Numbered from the stretch's first letter, positions 26,700-37,175 are shown. The stretch is 64,000 nt of DNA from CAZSMC01 sp964607755 (GCA_964607755.1 CAZSMC010000003.1:62001-126000), one strand, 5' to 3'. Program-made: numbers and translations. Notes: generated by a model from the letters alone, not told the origin.

Positions 26700-28865
26700 T
26701 CATTTGAGCAGCATCATTTTGCGTGACATGGATTCTCGTCCGTCAATGGCCAAGGTATAGAAATAAACCCCACTCGTCACTTTTTCGCCTAATTCATTGA
26801 CACCGCTCCATCTCACCCGATAATGTCCTGCTGCTTCTTTCCTGTTGACCAGAGTTTTCACCACACGTCCCAAATGGTTGTGCACAGTTAGTTTCACATA
26901 AGTGTTCTCCGGCAAGGCATACTCGATGTCTGTGGACGGGTTGAACGGATTCGGCGCGTTGGCATAAAGCTTAAAAGTTTGAGGCGTAGCAGATTCACCT
27001 GAAACCGAAGTCAAGTCCGTGTCCAGTTTGAGTTCGACATTTTTCTGATCTTTTGAAAAAGTGAATTGCTTTTCCGCAGTTTCGCCGTCAAACTCGGCTC
27101 GAATCGTATATTGACCGTAAAATGCATTGGGGCGGTAAAACCCGTCCCGTGAGGTTTTGCCGGACTCGTCTGTCCACCATTTGTTGAACACCCAGTCGAT
27201 GAACGTCTCGCCCGAAGGTTTGAGTGTCCAATCCTGGTTGAAAATGGGTGCATCAGAATGCCAGTGCGATCCGTCCCAGAATCCCCACATCAGAAAATTC
27301 TTCACCATGGGATGGCTGAACGCGACGATTAGAATATCGCGCATGTAATCGGCGGCAATGTCATCGGCAGCACCGGAGGCATCGTATTCGGTGATGCTGA
27401 TATCCAGTTCATACTTTTTAAACTCATCCAGGATGTCCAGGACTTTTTGCGGCGGGGTAAAATTGGCGCCCATGTGGCCCTGAACACCGATGCCGCCCAA
27501 TGGTGCCCCATCGGCAATGAGTTTTTCAATAATCTCTCGATACGATTTACGGGACTCTACATCGTGACCACCACCATTAATGATGCTGTACTCGTTGAGA
27601 TAAAGCAGCGCATTCGGATCCGCGTCGTGCGCCCAATTAAACCATTCGGTGTAAATATCTTTGGTACCAAAAACATTTTCAAGGTCCGTGCAGTGCACCA
27701 TTTCGTTAATCACATCCCATTCATCGATATACCCTTTAATGCCCGGGTAACCGGCAACATCGGCAATGCGGTTTTTGATCCGGTCGCGAATATAATCCGG
27801 ATCGTTTTTGTGCTGTTCGATATCATCCGGCAAATGGCGCCATTTCGGCCAAACCAGATTATGGCCCCGGATTCTGTACTCTCCACTGCGAAGCCAGTCA
27901 ACGATCTCGGCTACTTCTTCCGGGGTGCCGAGCCAGTCGCCTTCCCATGTCGGCCATTTCAATGCGTTTTCAAAAACCACAGCATTGAAAGAGCGCCCGT
28001 CGCCGGTCAGGTCTTCCAGCTTTTCGAGATACGTCTCGCTGTCACTGCCGGAGTTCAGCCACCAGCGCGCAGAGATTGCTGTACCAAAACCAAACTCGTG
28101 TTTTTGCAGCGACACATCCACCTCGGCGTTTTTAACCGGTTCGCCATTTTTATTAACCACTTTTACCGATAAATTGCCTTTGCGAATGTTTTCAATACGC
28201 TGAAGCGCTTCTGTCCGCCAGGCCGCTCCGGGCTCACGACCGTCGTAATCCATGTGATGCGTTGACATGGGCAGATCATCAACCTCATACTTTTTGCCGA
28301 AATTTATAACTGCCAGTCCGGCAATTTTGATTACACCTTTCATGTGACCCATGTCCAGTTGGTAACGGCCTTGTCCGGCATCATAATCGACCTCGGCTTC
28401 GAACGGCAGAAACCATTGCCGCCAGCCGGGCTTGATATCTGCACCCAAAATCAGTGACTGGGTCCATGGGTTTGATGTGAGTTCAAATTTATGTGTAACA
28501 TGATTGTATTTTTCGTCTGATTCGATGCTATTCATCCAGATAACAGCCAGCAACGCATCGCCTTTTTTGACATCCTTGCTGCTGGGAAATCGAACTGCAT
28601 TGTCCCAGCCGTTTTCCCCGCGGCTCGAAACAGTGAGTTGCAGCACTTTTGAAAAAGGATGTTCTCCGGAATAATCCAGCGTTTTTCTGCTTACATTTGT
28701 CGCTTGCAGTCTTCCGTTTGTCGATTTCTCATTGTCGCTTAAAACCCATTCACCATCTGTTACATCAAATTCCGTTTCCAGTTGATTGAGCAGCTTCTGA
28801 TGGTATTCATCCTGAGCAAAAAGAATCGACGCACCGATTAAGAAGAAGAACAATAAATGTTTCAT
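26700..28865 (-). CDS. GH10 endo-1,4-beta-xylanase with T9SS sorting domain
   Basis: A 721-aa secreted enzyme with a signal peptide (residues 1-17, cleavage near LFAQ). An N-terminal beta-sandwich (about 35-195) looks like a carbohydrate-binding module; a linker follows. The GH10 TIM barrel spans about 245-565, with GHNLVWP, acid/base Glu388 in DEWDVINE and nucleophile Glu493 in ISITEYD. The C-terminal region (about 632-721) is a Por/T9SS sorting domain opening with ANAPNPFNPST and ending SRKMMLLK. The enzyme should hydrolyse xylan at the cell surface or outside the cell, exported by T9SS and processed by PorU (see 30489-34481). AAAGGAG precedes the start. A strong hairpin terminator follows. 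Confidence 0.93.
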   Translation of the reverse strand: MKHLLFFFLIGASILFAQDEYHQKLLNQLETEFDVTDGEWVLSDNEKSTNGRLQATNVSRKTLDYSGEHPFSKVLQLTVSSRGENGWDNAVRFPSSKDVKKGDALLAVIWMNSIESDEKYNHVTHKFELTSNPWTQSLILGADIKPGWRQWFLPFEAEVDYDAGQGRYQLDMGHMKGVIKIAGLAVINFGKKYEVDDLPMSTHHMDYDGREPGAAWRTEALQRIENIRKGNLSVKVVNKNGEPVKNAEVDVSLQKHEFGFGTAISARWWLNSGSDSETYLEKLEDLTGDGRSFNAVVFENALKWPTWEGDWLGTPEEVAEIVDWLRSGEYRIRGHNLVWPKWRHLPDDIEQHKNDPDYIRDRIKNRIADVAGYPGIKGYIDEWDVINEMVHCTDLENVFGTKDIYTEWFNWAHDADPNALLYLNEYSIINGGGHDVESRKSYREIIEKLIADGAPLGGIGVQGHMGANFTPPQKVLDILDEFKKYELDISITEYDASGAADDIAADYMRDILIVAFSHPMVKNFLMWGFWDGSHWHSDAPIFNQDWTLKPSGETFIDWVFNKWWTDESGKTSRDGFYRPNAFYGQYTIRAEFDGETAEKQFTFSKDQKNVELKLDTDLTSVSGESATPQTFKLYANAPNPFNPSTDIEYALPENTYVKLTVHNHLGRVVKTLVNRKEAAGHYRVRWSGVNELGEKVTSGVYFYTLAIDGRESMSRKMMLLK

Positions 28866-29074
28866 ATAAACGCTCCTTTCGTTTGTAAAATAATTGTCCT
28901 CTAATTTAAAAATAGAACATTGAGAAGCAATTATTAATTTTTCTAATTGAGTTTATGGATTTTGAAAAAGGGATGTTTTTAAAAATGTTCTGCAAATCCA
29001 TGAAATAAAGATTTCCGGCTGTTCGTTTCAGTACAGTACCAAAGGAAATATTTAAACAAACGGAGGACATAATC

Positions 29075-29359
29075 ATGGATGTACTTTCAGCTCAAGAAAT
29101 AAACAACAAACTCAAAGATTTGCCGGACTGGCAGGCAAAAGATAATTCGATTAAACGTTCATACACCTTGAAAAATTTTGATCAGGCACTCGATTTTGTC
29201 AACAAAGTCGGTGAGGCTGCGCAGAAAGCCGATCATCATCCGGATATCTTTTTACACGGATGGAACAAGGTCGACATTACCCTATCCACGCACAGCGCCG
29301 GAGGGGTGACAGAGAACGATATAAACATGGCTCAACGAATAGAAAAACTTTCGCAGTAG
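29075..29359 (+). CDS. 4a-hydroxytetrahydrobiopterin dehydratase (pterin dehydratase-like)
   Basis: A 94-aa protein of full family length. It has the signature of pterin-4a-carbinolamine dehydratases: KADHHPDIFLHGWNKVDI with the active-site His-His-Pro, then a Trp/Tyr position and the later TLSTHSAGG and END residues. The family dehydrates 4a-hydroxytetrahydropterin and is also found in bacteria lacking aromatic amino acid hydroxylases, where the role is less certain (molybdopterin-related functions have been proposed). The start is preceded by GGAGGA. The next gene follows after about 70 nt on the same strand. No pterin-dependent hydroxylase is visible in the window. Confidence 0.9.
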   Translation: MDVLSAQEINNKLKDLPDWQAKDNSIKRSYTLKNFDQALDFVNKVGEAAQKADHHPDIFLHGWNKVDITLSTHSAGGVTENDINMAQRIEKLSQ

Positions 29360-29430
29360 AAACAATGATGTTTGTTCTATGTAAAGTCAACAAATTATTT
29401 CCATCATGCAAACGATTCAAGAGGTAAAAA

Positions 29431-30429
29431 ATGGCACCTATATTCAATATTGACAGACGTGAATTTCTAAAAACATCACTTGCCGGGATTGCCCTTGGTT
29501 CTTCATTGATTGCGAGACAGGTTGAAAGCTCCGAAGGTATTTCGAAAAGACCTTTGGGTGAAACGGGTGAAATGGTTTCCATAATCGGCATTGGCGGTTG
29601 GGATATCGGTGATGTTAAAGATAAAAAAGAAGCTATTTCCATCATGCACGAAGCAATTGATGAAGGCGTTACTTTTTTTGACAACAGTTGGGACTACCAT
29701 CAAGGCGGCAGCGAAGAACTTGTGGGCGAAGCACTGTCTTCCAACAATCGCCGTGACAAGGTTTTTTTGATGACCAAAGTGTGCGCTCGCGATTACAAGG
29801 GAGCGCTCAAACATTTGGATGACAGTCTGCGGCGATTAAAAACCGACAGGCTCGATTTGTGGCAATTCCACGGCATTAAATGGCCGGATGATGCGGACCT
29901 CATTTTCGATTCTGAAAATGGCGCTATCAAAGCAGCCAAAGAAGCGCAAAAAGCCGGCAAAGTCCGTTATATCGGTTTCACAGGTCACAAACATCCAAAG
30001 TATCACCTGGACATGCTGGACCGCCCCTTCGAGTGGGATACGGTTCAGATGCCTCTCAATGTGCTGGATGCTCACTATCACAGTTTTCAGAAAAACGTCA
30101 TGCCTGTGGCAAAGGAACGCAACATTGGCATTTTAGGCATGAAAGGACTTGCTGCTCAAAACGGAATTATCGTCAGAGAACTCGGCATTAGCGCCAGGGA
30201 TGCGCGGCGCTATACATTATCATTGCCAGTGAGTACGTTGATTTGTGGCATCCAATCGCGGGACAATCTGCGCCAGGACATTAATACGGCACGAAATTTT
30301 AAACCGGTGACAGAAAAAGAACTAAAAAAATTGCACGAGATTGCGAAAGCAAAAGCAGATGAAGGCCAGTTGGAAGAATACAAAACCGGCAATTACGGCT
30401 GCGACTGGCACCACAATCAAATGGGCTAA
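29431..30429 (+). CDS. Aldo/keto reductase with Tat-type signal
   Basis: 332 aa. The N-terminus (IDRREFLKTSLAGIALGSSL) has a twin-arginine motif and hydrophobic core, so the protein is probably exported folded by Tat. The AKR barrel follows with the usual tetrad positions: Asp in FFDNSWDYHQGGSEE, the Tyr of the same segment, Lys in VFLMTKV and His in LWQFHGI. The NADPH site should be formed by the C-terminal strands. Similar Tat-exported AKRs occur beside ferredoxin-like or secreted oxidoreductases; the substrate is unknown. GAGGT sits 5-6 nt before the ATG. It converges with porU, with about 60 nt between the stops. Confidence 0.88.
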   Translation: MAPIFNIDRREFLKTSLAGIALGSSLIARQVESSEGISKRPLGETGEMVSIIGIGGWDIGDVKDKKEAISIMHEAIDEGVTFFDNSWDYHQGGSEELVGEALSSNNRRDKVFLMTKVCARDYKGALKHLDDSLRRLKTDRLDLWQFHGIKWPDDADLIFDSENGAIKAAKEAQKAGKVRYIGFTGHKHPKYHLDMLDRPFEWDTVQMPLNVLDAHYHSFQKNVMPVAKERNIGILGMKGLAAQNGIIVRELGISARDARRYTLSLPVSTLICGIQSRDNLRQDINTARNFKPVTEKELKKLHEIAKAKADEGQLEEYKTGNYGCDWHHNQMG

Positions 30430-30488
30430 GGACGAAAAGCTAATCGTTTATTTAAAAGGAGGTTTTGATTTATCGGAACCGCTTTTTT

Positions 30489-33400
30489 TTATCTCGCAAT
30501 AATCAACTTGCCGATTTTATCTGCAGTGACTGTCTTTTCTTCATTGGCTGTCTTTGCATGGATCTTGAAAAAATACACACCATTTGCCAACACATCATCG
30601 CTCTGGTCGCGTCCGTCCCAGCTTTCCGGATAAACATTGTAACCCACTTGAAATGGAACAAGAGGATATTTTTTTACCAGCCGACCGGCAACAGTGTAAA
30701 CCTTGATGGACACCTCGGCATTCTGGCTTAATTCAAACCGGAACGTGCAGTCATCTGTCATTGGATTCGGATAAGTGAGTGGATTGCGAATTTCAAGTTC
30801 CGAATTATCAACAACCACAAACCGGGTCGATATGACAGAAGAGTTGTTGGAATTGTCCCACGCTTTCAAATGCACCGTGTGCTCACCTAGCGGCAGGTCG
30901 TAGAGCGTATAATCCAATGCGCCCGAGGTATAACTTCCTTCATCATAACTGAAAAATTCCGTGATGTCTTTCGAGTTGGCAAAATCTTCATCAATCGTCA
31001 ATTTAATTTGATGTCCCACATCGCCGGCTGTGTTCACACCGCTCAGCGAATCGTTTATCTCGACGTGCAACGTTGGCCTGGTAGAAACGTAATCGCCCGG
31101 GACAAAATCCGGATCATTGAAATAGGCTTTTATGTACGGGCCCTGATTATCGACCAGATTCACAGCCGTCCCGCCAACGTTAATATTACTCTTGTTACCT
31201 GTGCCGGAATGCTCGTCGTTCCAGAAATAAAGACTGATACGGCCGTCCGAGCCGCCGTAGGAAATATCTTTTGGGACGATAAATCGAACATCAAACTGGC
31301 CGTCCGTTATTTTTGCCATCCCGCGAAAAAGCGTATTTCCGTCCATCATGTAATTCACGTCCCAGTCATTGGACATGGTATATGTATATTCTTTTCTGGT
31401 ATCCAGAACTTTTACTTTCATCTTGCCGTTAAAGCCGGGCCACTTTTCATTCTCTTTTTCAATATGACCACGGATGTTCATTCGGCTGAGTGCCTGAATG
31501 CTGTCCGGTTCAATGTCATCGATCACGGCCCGAAAACGTGGCGTGCACAATCGCATGGCCGGATCGCCAAACATGGTATATTTTTCTTTATTGACGCGAC
31601 CAGCCGTTTCCTTCTTTGCCAGCAATACCGCATCGCCAATGCGCATCGATTGACCGGTTTCCTGATAATTTTGAAAAAGCTTTCTGTAAAGCCGATAATT
31701 AAAAGCAGCATTATCGGATGAAAAAGCCAGGCGTGCGGAGGCGACCATAGACACTGCTCCGCGTCCGCGGGCGTTCAATACATCTTCAGCCAGACTCTGT
31801 TCTTCAGCCTGATCCCACTGCGCAAACTCGCAAGTGGCGGCCACCCACATGGCCATACGCTTGCCGTTTTGAATTTTATCAAAATCACGCGTTCTTAGCA
31901 AAACGCGCTCGTGCGCCCACAAATCGTCGTTGCCGTGGCCGATATAATTTAGAATCAGTGTGCCACGATTAATTTGCTCCAGCAGTGCATCTGTTGCTGC
32001 GGGTTTTGTCACACCGGATACGCTGGCCGTGCGAACAGCGGGATAGTTCATCAAATAGATCTTTTTCACGTCCAGCAAGTCCGGCACATAATATTCCGAC
32101 AGCGTCTCCGCCTGTTGGGTGTGGTCATCCTCAGTGCCCACACCGCCTTCTGTCAATTCGTCGTCAGCCACAACGGTTATGGTTTTCAGCCATTCACCGA
32201 AATCGGGATTTGTTTCATATTCAATCAATTTATCGACCACACCCTGGGCCTCATCCACAGTTTGCACGCACATTCGGCCAATGGCCATTTGCATGCCAGC
32301 ATCCACGCCTTTGGTGTAGGTAAACCAATCATCAGACGTCCGGTTATTATAGTAAGAATGTCCATCGGTTTCATAAGGAATGATCAGGTTCGGCGTATTT
32401 GTATTGAGGATATTTTTATAATCAAAATGGCCGTCTCCCAATAAAAGAACATACTGCGGCTCGCCCCAATGAAGCTGGGCGTAGGCCAGAAAGTTCCGAA
32501 TAGCGGCCGGATCGGGAATTCCCCAGCCAAATTCATTGATGACACTGGAATATTTCACCACTTTAGTTTCGATGCGTGATTTTGGACTCCAGTCCTCTCT
32601 CAGGCTCTCGACCTGCAACGCTTGCTGATAAAAATCATCAAAAACGATGATGATATATTCTGTTTGACGCTTCGAACGAAGGTGAGCTATCTCGGCGCGC
32701 TTGATCGCCGATGTATCGATGCTCACAAAAGCACCCGGCTCGATAGCAACGTAGCGCTTTAAATCCGATGCCAGACTCTGGTCTGCAAACTCGATAGCGT
32801 CACCGGTTCCGGACGCAGGTTCTATCTCAGCAATTTGATCGATATGAGTGACATCAAATATCCTGGCATTGGAAGCGGAAAGTCCTTGCAGTTGATACCG
32901 GGCAGGTTCTTCTTGCAGGGGAGAGTGAAAGATTAACTTGCTATTTCTAGCTCTGAAACGCCGTTTGTATTCCACTTCAATCCAATTAACATAGGCAAAC
33001 ATGATTTGGGAACCGGTCGTATAGTTGATACTCACCGTATTGTCTCCATCCATCAACACACCACCAGTGGAAAAATCGTGTTCGTTCAATGTATAGGATT
33101 TTGAACCCCCGAGCTGCTCAAACGAGCCTAAAAAATTCCCGTTAGCATAGGCGCCAAACTGGTGCTGACCGTACGATGCTGCAGCGATAGAAAATCGAAA
33201 TGATGCTTCTTCCTCAGGCACAACGTCCTGGAGTTGAAAATTCATCGAGTAGGAATTTTTATTGCGAGCCAGCTCGTAGCCGAGCCAGGTCGCCCCGGAA
33301 TGATAAATATTGTGTTTTTCCTCTTCGATCCAAACTACATCGCGGAAATGAGGATGAACCGGCAAGTTGGCGAGAGGCAAAGACGAACGCTTCTCAATTC

Positions 33401-34481
33401 GCCGCCCCTTTTCTTTTCCGTATGTCAACCAGTAAATATTGTCAAAAGCAAAACGATGGATGTAATGCCGCAATTGGTTTTTTTCACTGTCAAATTCTTT
33501 GCCAGTCAAAGATCGACCGTAAAATAAGATATAATCTGACGGATCAAAACGGCCGTCCTCACCGCCGACAACGAGAATCGGCGTTTCTGTGAGTTCATCG
33601 TCTTTGGCGATGGTCACATCTCGAGACAGTTCTTTCCCGCCATTGTTGAAAAGTTGAATGGTTGAAGGATCGATTTCACTGATAGGAATATTTTTGTCTT
33701 GCAAGGTTTGACCGGTAATTTTGTAAAAACCTTCTTTGCTGTCGTTGCCTGTGGTGGAGATAGAAATTTTGTACCAATTTTCACCTTGAAAAGAAGTGGA
33801 AGCTTTTGCTAGCTTTTGCCTGGCAGGCATCGTCCAGTTTTTGGCTTGTTCTTTGTTGATTACCAGGTTTTGAAAAATATCATCATTCGATACGCGTTCA
33901 GGCTGGGTGTTTTGAGAAGGAGCTGAAGAAAATGTTATCCGAAAAGTAATTTGTGTGTACTGGCGCGCTGTATTTAGACCGGGCGCATATTGAAACGGAT
34001 GAACGACAATCTGTGCAATCCTGCCCGAACGGAACGGCACCGGCGCCTCAATATCAACGAGATTTTGCGGCAGAAAATCAGTCTTTTGATACACATCGGC
34101 GTTCGGTTCGTAATGACGAACATAACCGGACTCTGTCTCTTCAGTTTGCGGACCAGGAGCAATTTTTATATCGGACAATGTTTTGAATTGGGTATCTATA
34201 ATCTGAACTGAAACGTCTGCTTTTGGCGGGACACCAATTGTCAGTATACGTTTGGGCAAGAGAGGTTCACCAATGCTCTCGTTAAACTGCGCACAGTTGA
34301 AAATGGCCTTTGTGAAAACACCTTCCGGAGTATCCAGACGTTGCAACTGCCATTTGTCAGGCGTGACTTTAACGGTCAAACTCTGCGAGCTGGTGGAAAG
34401 AAGGATATAATCCTCGGCTGCAAATGCAACATTCAATCCTGATAAGATTATGACAAAGCAAATTATAGTCTTTTTTATCAT
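30489..34481 (-). CDS. porU: Type IX secretion system sortase PorU (C25 gingipain-like)
   Basis: A 1330-aa protein with a signal peptide (residues 1-21). A long N-terminal beta-rich region (about 25-600) precedes the C25 cysteine-peptidase domain (about 605-960). The catalytic dyad is visible as His849 in LNYIGHGNDD and Cys884 in AATCEFAQWD, followed by GRGAVSMVASARLAFS, all typical of PorU. It ends in its own FlgD-like sorting tail (from about 1245, YPNPMTDD). PorU removes the C-terminal signal of T9SS cargo at the outer surface and attaches an anchor. Predicted cargo here includes the proteins at 26700, 35178, 37265, 39239 and 56235. It follows rseC-like 34482-34916 with the ATG directly after that stop codon. 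Confidence 0.92.
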   Translation of the reverse strand: MIKKTIICFVIILSGLNVAFAAEDYILLSTSSQSLTVKVTPDKWQLQRLDTPEGVFTKAIFNCAQFNESIGEPLLPKRILTIGVPPKADVSVQIIDTQFKTLSDIKIAPGPQTEETESGYVRHYEPNADVYQKTDFLPQNLVDIEAPVPFRSGRIAQIVVHPFQYAPGLNTARQYTQITFRITFSSAPSQNTQPERVSNDDIFQNLVINKEQAKNWTMPARQKLAKASTSFQGENWYKISISTTGNDSKEGFYKITGQTLQDKNIPISEIDPSTIQLFNNGGKELSRDVTIAKDDELTETPILVVGGEDGRFDPSDYILFYGRSLTGKEFDSEKNQLRHYIHRFAFDNIYWLTYGKEKGRRIEKRSSLPLANLPVHPHFRDVVWIEEEKHNIYHSGATWLGYELARNKNSYSMNFQLQDVVPEEEASFRFSIAAASYGQHQFGAYANGNFLGSFEQLGGSKSYTLNEHDFSTGGVLMDGDNTVSINYTTGSQIMFAYVNWIEVEYKRRFRARNSKLIFHSPLQEEPARYQLQGLSASNARIFDVTHIDQIAEIEPASGTGDAIEFADQSLASDLKRYVAIEPGAFVSIDTSAIKRAEIAHLRSKRQTEYIIIVFDDFYQQALQVESLREDWSPKSRIETKVVKYSSVINEFGWGIPDPAAIRNFLAYAQLHWGEPQYVLLLGDGHFDYKNILNTNTPNLIIPYETDGHSYYNNRTSDDWFTYTKGVDAGMQMAIGRMCVQTVDEAQGVVDKLIEYETNPDFGEWLKTITVVADDELTEGGVGTEDDHTQQAETLSEYYVPDLLDVKKIYLMNYPAVRTASVSGVTKPAATDALLEQINRGTLILNYIGHGNDDLWAHERVLLRTRDFDKIQNGKRMAMWVAATCEFAQWDQAEEQSLAEDVLNARGRGAVSMVASARLAFSSDNAAFNYRLYRKLFQNYQETGQSMRIGDAVLLAKKETAGRVNKEKYTMFGDPAMRLCTPRFRAVIDDIEPDSIQALSRMNIRGHIEKENEKWPGFNGKMKVKVLDTRKEYTYTMSNDWDVNYMMDGNTLFRGMAKITDGQFDVRFIVPKDISYGGSDGRISLYFWNDEHSGTGNKSNINVGGTAVNLVDNQGPYIKAYFNDPDFVPGDYVSTRPTLHVEINDSLSGVNTAGDVGHQIKLTIDEDFANSKDITEFFSYDEGSYTSGALDYTLYDLPLGEHTVHLKAWDNSNNSSVISTRFVVVDNSELEIRNPLTYPNPMTDDCTFRFELSQNAEVSIKVYTVAGRLVKKYPLVPFQVGYNVYPESWDGRDQSDDVLANGVYFFKIHAKTANEEKTVTADKIGKLIIAR

Positions 34482-34916
34482 TCAGTGATCCTTTTTGTTT
34501 CTATCGCTACCAGATGCTCCATACCCAATGATGACAGCATTAGTTTGTATAGTTGACTTTTTGGTAGAAACAAACCGGTTGAAAATCAACATACCAACAA
34601 ATCCGGTGAACGCTCCGATGATGCCGGGAAGCTCACCTGGTCCCGGGTACAAATGCCGTCCGGCAAAATATCCGGCAATCATAGCCAGAATTGGTAATAT
34701 AAAAATGAGCAAGGCACCACTCAGCACATGTTTCGAAGCCACTTCTACCCGGACGTTATCGCCTACCCGGGCATTCATGGGATTCTTTGCCTCAAGGTAC
34801 ATTTTGCCCTCTCCAAAGGCGTCACAGACATTGCAGCTTTTGCAGAATTCGCCGCGTTCAAGCTCAATAACCGCCAGGTCTCTTGATGTGGAAATGACAA
34901 CGCCTTCTTCTCTCAT
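34482..34916 (-). CDS. SoxR-reducing system RseC/MucC family protein
   Basis: A 144-aa membrane protein. The N-terminal half has a beta-rich domain with a cysteine cluster (FCKSCNVCDAF, three Cys within seven residues) and two hydrophobic helices occupy about residues 70-92 and 97-117. This is the layout of RseC/MucC proteins, associated with the Rnf complex and SoxR reduction or sigma-E regulation in proteobacteria. Its stop codon directly precedes the porU start, so the two genes are cotranscribed. Why an RseC homologue is linked to the T9SS sortase is unclear; a redox link to cysteine-containing export machinery is speculative. Confidence 0.85.
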   Translation of the reverse strand: MREEGVVISTSRDLAVIELERGEFCKSCNVCDAFGEGKMYLEAKNPMNARVGDNVRVEVASKHVLSGALLIFILPILAMIAGYFAGRHLYPGPGELPGIIGAFTGFVGMLIFNRFVSTKKSTIQTNAVIIGYGASGSDRNKKDH

Positions 34917-35177
34917 GTTATAATTTCCTATTTTTCGGAAAACAAAAATGTACGATTTTCAGTAACAACTATCAAACATTTTACAGACCAAAAGTGTATT
35001 TCTCATACACTCAAATGAGGTAAAATAAAAACGATAGGGTATTTTATTTGTTCCCCCTTTATAAGTTCCAGGCAAACTCATTTTTTAGAACTTTTCTGCT
35101 TCAAGTGCAAATTTCCTGCTTGTATCGTTATCAGAAATTATGTATTTTGATTTGTATTCAATACAAGAGGTGGCTTT

Positions 35178-37175
35178 ATGCAAAATAATGAACGATTCTT
35201 TACGCGTTGTCCTCGAACAGGGAAAATAACCGGATTTACATTTCACTCAACTCTTTCAAATTTATTTTTACCTCTCATTGGCTTGGCTGCCGTTTTATGG
35301 TTTCTTATTCGAGTGCTTCCAAAACCCGGCCGGGCGTATTATCCGTGCATGAAAGTCGCGTTTCCCGTTGCTGTTACTTTTGTCACCTGGCTTGGCGGAT
35401 TTCTAAGCTCTGTTTTTGCCTATAAAAAAGCACGGGACTGGTTGAAAAAATCCAAAATCATTCCGGCGGCGTTGCTGTTTGTTTTTGCATTGAGCGCCGG
35501 TATTTTTACTGTACTGCCCACGAACACCGATATCCAGGCGAGCTATGCGCATTTTAACGATCCACTGGGACCGAATAATCCGATTGGTAAAGCTATAGGG
35601 GTTTGCCCGGGTCGTGTCGTCTGGGTTTATGATGCCGATGCGACAAATGAAGACTGTCACCCCAGTCGTTATGGCGATGGTTACTTTTTAGATAAAAATT
35701 GTGACCAGGCGGTTGTCGACCGGATGCTCAATGACGCTATCAAAAATCTGACAGATGAACCGATGCTAGAAAAAAGCTGGGAGTTTATTTTTCGTTATTT
35801 CAACAGTACTCACGGCAAAGGCGATGTCGGATACAGCGATGGCGAAAAGATTTTCATCAAAGTTAATTCTGTGCACGCCAACAGCGGGGACATGACATCC
35901 GATGGTTCTATTCGAAACACCAATAACTATGGCAAGGTCGATACTTCACCTCAGGTGGTGCTGGCTCTTTTAAAACATCTGGTCAACAAAGCTGGCATAC
36001 CGGAGGAAAATATTTACGTTGGCGATCCGATGCGTCACATGTACAAGCATTGCTTTGATAAATATCTGGACGCTTTTCCTGGAGTCAATTGCATCACCAC
36101 AGGTCATCAGGCCAGGCTGGTGCATGCCACATCGCGTTCACCAAAATCCATCTGGTACTCGGATGGCGGCGAGGTCATGGACGAGGCCGGGTCTGATAAA
36201 GTGTACGATCAGATTCATAATGCCGAATATGTCATCAACATCCCGGCCATGAAGGGACATCGATGGGGCGGAGTGACCTTTTTTGCCAAGAACCATTTTG
36301 GCTCACACACTCGTTCTTCTGCCGGTCATCTGCACAAGGGCCTGATGCGAACGGATTATAGCAACCCGCTGCGTCTGGGCTACCGAAAATATCGCGTTTT
36401 TGTCGATTTGATGGCAGCCGGTCACCTTGGCGGTAAAACATTGCTTTATCTTATGGATGGCTTGTGGGCTACATCTTATGAGCATGACCCGCCGGTCAAA
36501 TTCCAGAGCGCGCCGTTTAACAATGACTGGAGTTCGTCTATTTTTGTCTCCCAGGACCCGGTGGCGATCGAGTCTGTGTGTCTGGATTTTATGCAGACTG
36601 AATTTCAGCAAGAAGATGAAAACGCCAATCCGCCGCGCTACACTTATGTGCAATGGGACGGCGTGGATGATTATTTGCACCAGGCAGCCGATTCATCCTG
36701 GTGGCCAAAAGATGTGATGTATGATCCGGATGGCGATGGTCAGGTCATTAACAGTCTGGGGGTACACGAGCACTGGAATAATCCGGTCGAAAAACAGTAC
36801 AGCCGGAATCTGGGTACCGGTGACGGTATAGAACTCGTTTCCGTTACCCGAAAAACCGGTGTGAACGAAAGCATACTCTTTTGTGATAATTATACGTTGG
36901 AGCAAAATTATCCCAATCCGTTCAACCCGGCCACGCAAATCGTCTACAATCTGGACCGAGATGCCAAAGTGAATCTGAGCATCTATACCATTACTGGTCA
37001 AATAGTAAAAACTCTGGTTCACGGATTTCAGCACTCTGGCCGTCATGCAGCGCTGTGGCAGAGTTCATTTGCAGATGGCTCGCCAGCGCCGAGCGGTGTC
37101 TATTTTTATCAACTCACTGTTGATGATGGTATAAATAAATTTCATAAAACCCGGCGAATGACTCTTTTGAAATAA
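35178..37175 (+). CDS. DUF362 protein with three N-terminal TM helices and T9SS tail (copy 1)
   Basis: 665 aa. Three hydrophobic helices lie at about residues 27-47, 58-82 and 94-113; a RAYYPCMK motif with an invariant Cys lies between the first two. Residues about 130-560 match the DUF362 domain, with repeated motifs such as MLEKSWEFIFRYFN, NIPAMKGHRWGGVTFFAKNHFG and VSQDPVAIESVCLDF. The C-terminus (from about 572, NYPNPFNPATQ, ending RRMTLLK) is a T9SS sorting domain. DUF362 proteins are often predicted iron-sulfur-linked or flavin-related, but the function is not established. GAGGTG precedes the ATG. A paralogue follows after 89 nt. Helices plus a T9SS tail form an odd topology. Confidence 0.85.
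   Translation: MQNNERFFTRCPRTGKITGFTFHSTLSNLFLPLIGLAAVLWFLIRVLPKPGRAYYPCMKVAFPVAVTFVTWLGGFLSSVFAYKKARDWLKKSKIIPAALLFVFALSAGIFTVLPTNTDIQASYAHFNDPLGPNNPIGKAIGVCPGRVVWVYDADATNEDCHPSRYGDGYFLDKNCDQAVVDRMLNDAIKNLTDEPMLEKSWEFIFRYFNSTHGKGDVGYSDGEKIFIKVNSVHANSGDMTSDGSIRNTNNYGKVDTSPQVVLALLKHLVNKAGIPEENIYVGDPMRHMYKHCFDKYLDAFPGVNCITTGHQARLVHATSRSPKSIWYSDGGEVMDEAGSDKVYDQIHNAEYVINIPAMKGHRWGGVTFFAKNHFGSHTRSSAGHLHKGLMRTDYSNPLRLGYRKYRVFVDLMAAGHLGGKTLLYLMDGLWATSYEHDPPVKFQSAPFNNDWSSSIFVSQDPVAIESVCLDFMQTEFQQEDENANPPRYTYVQWDGVDDYLHQAADSSWWPKDVMYDPDGDGQVINSLGVHEHWNNPVEKQYSRNLGTGDGIELVSVTRKTGVNESILFCDNYTLEQNYPNPFNPATQIVYNLDRDAKVNLSIYTITGQIVKTLVHGFQHSGRHAALWQSSFADGSPAPSGVYFYQLTVDDGINKFHKTRRMTLLK

Noticed and set aside
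27447..28172. 241-codon plus-strand frame within the xylanase gene
   Set aside because: Entirely antisense to a GH10 gene with intact catalytic motifs; no start signal.
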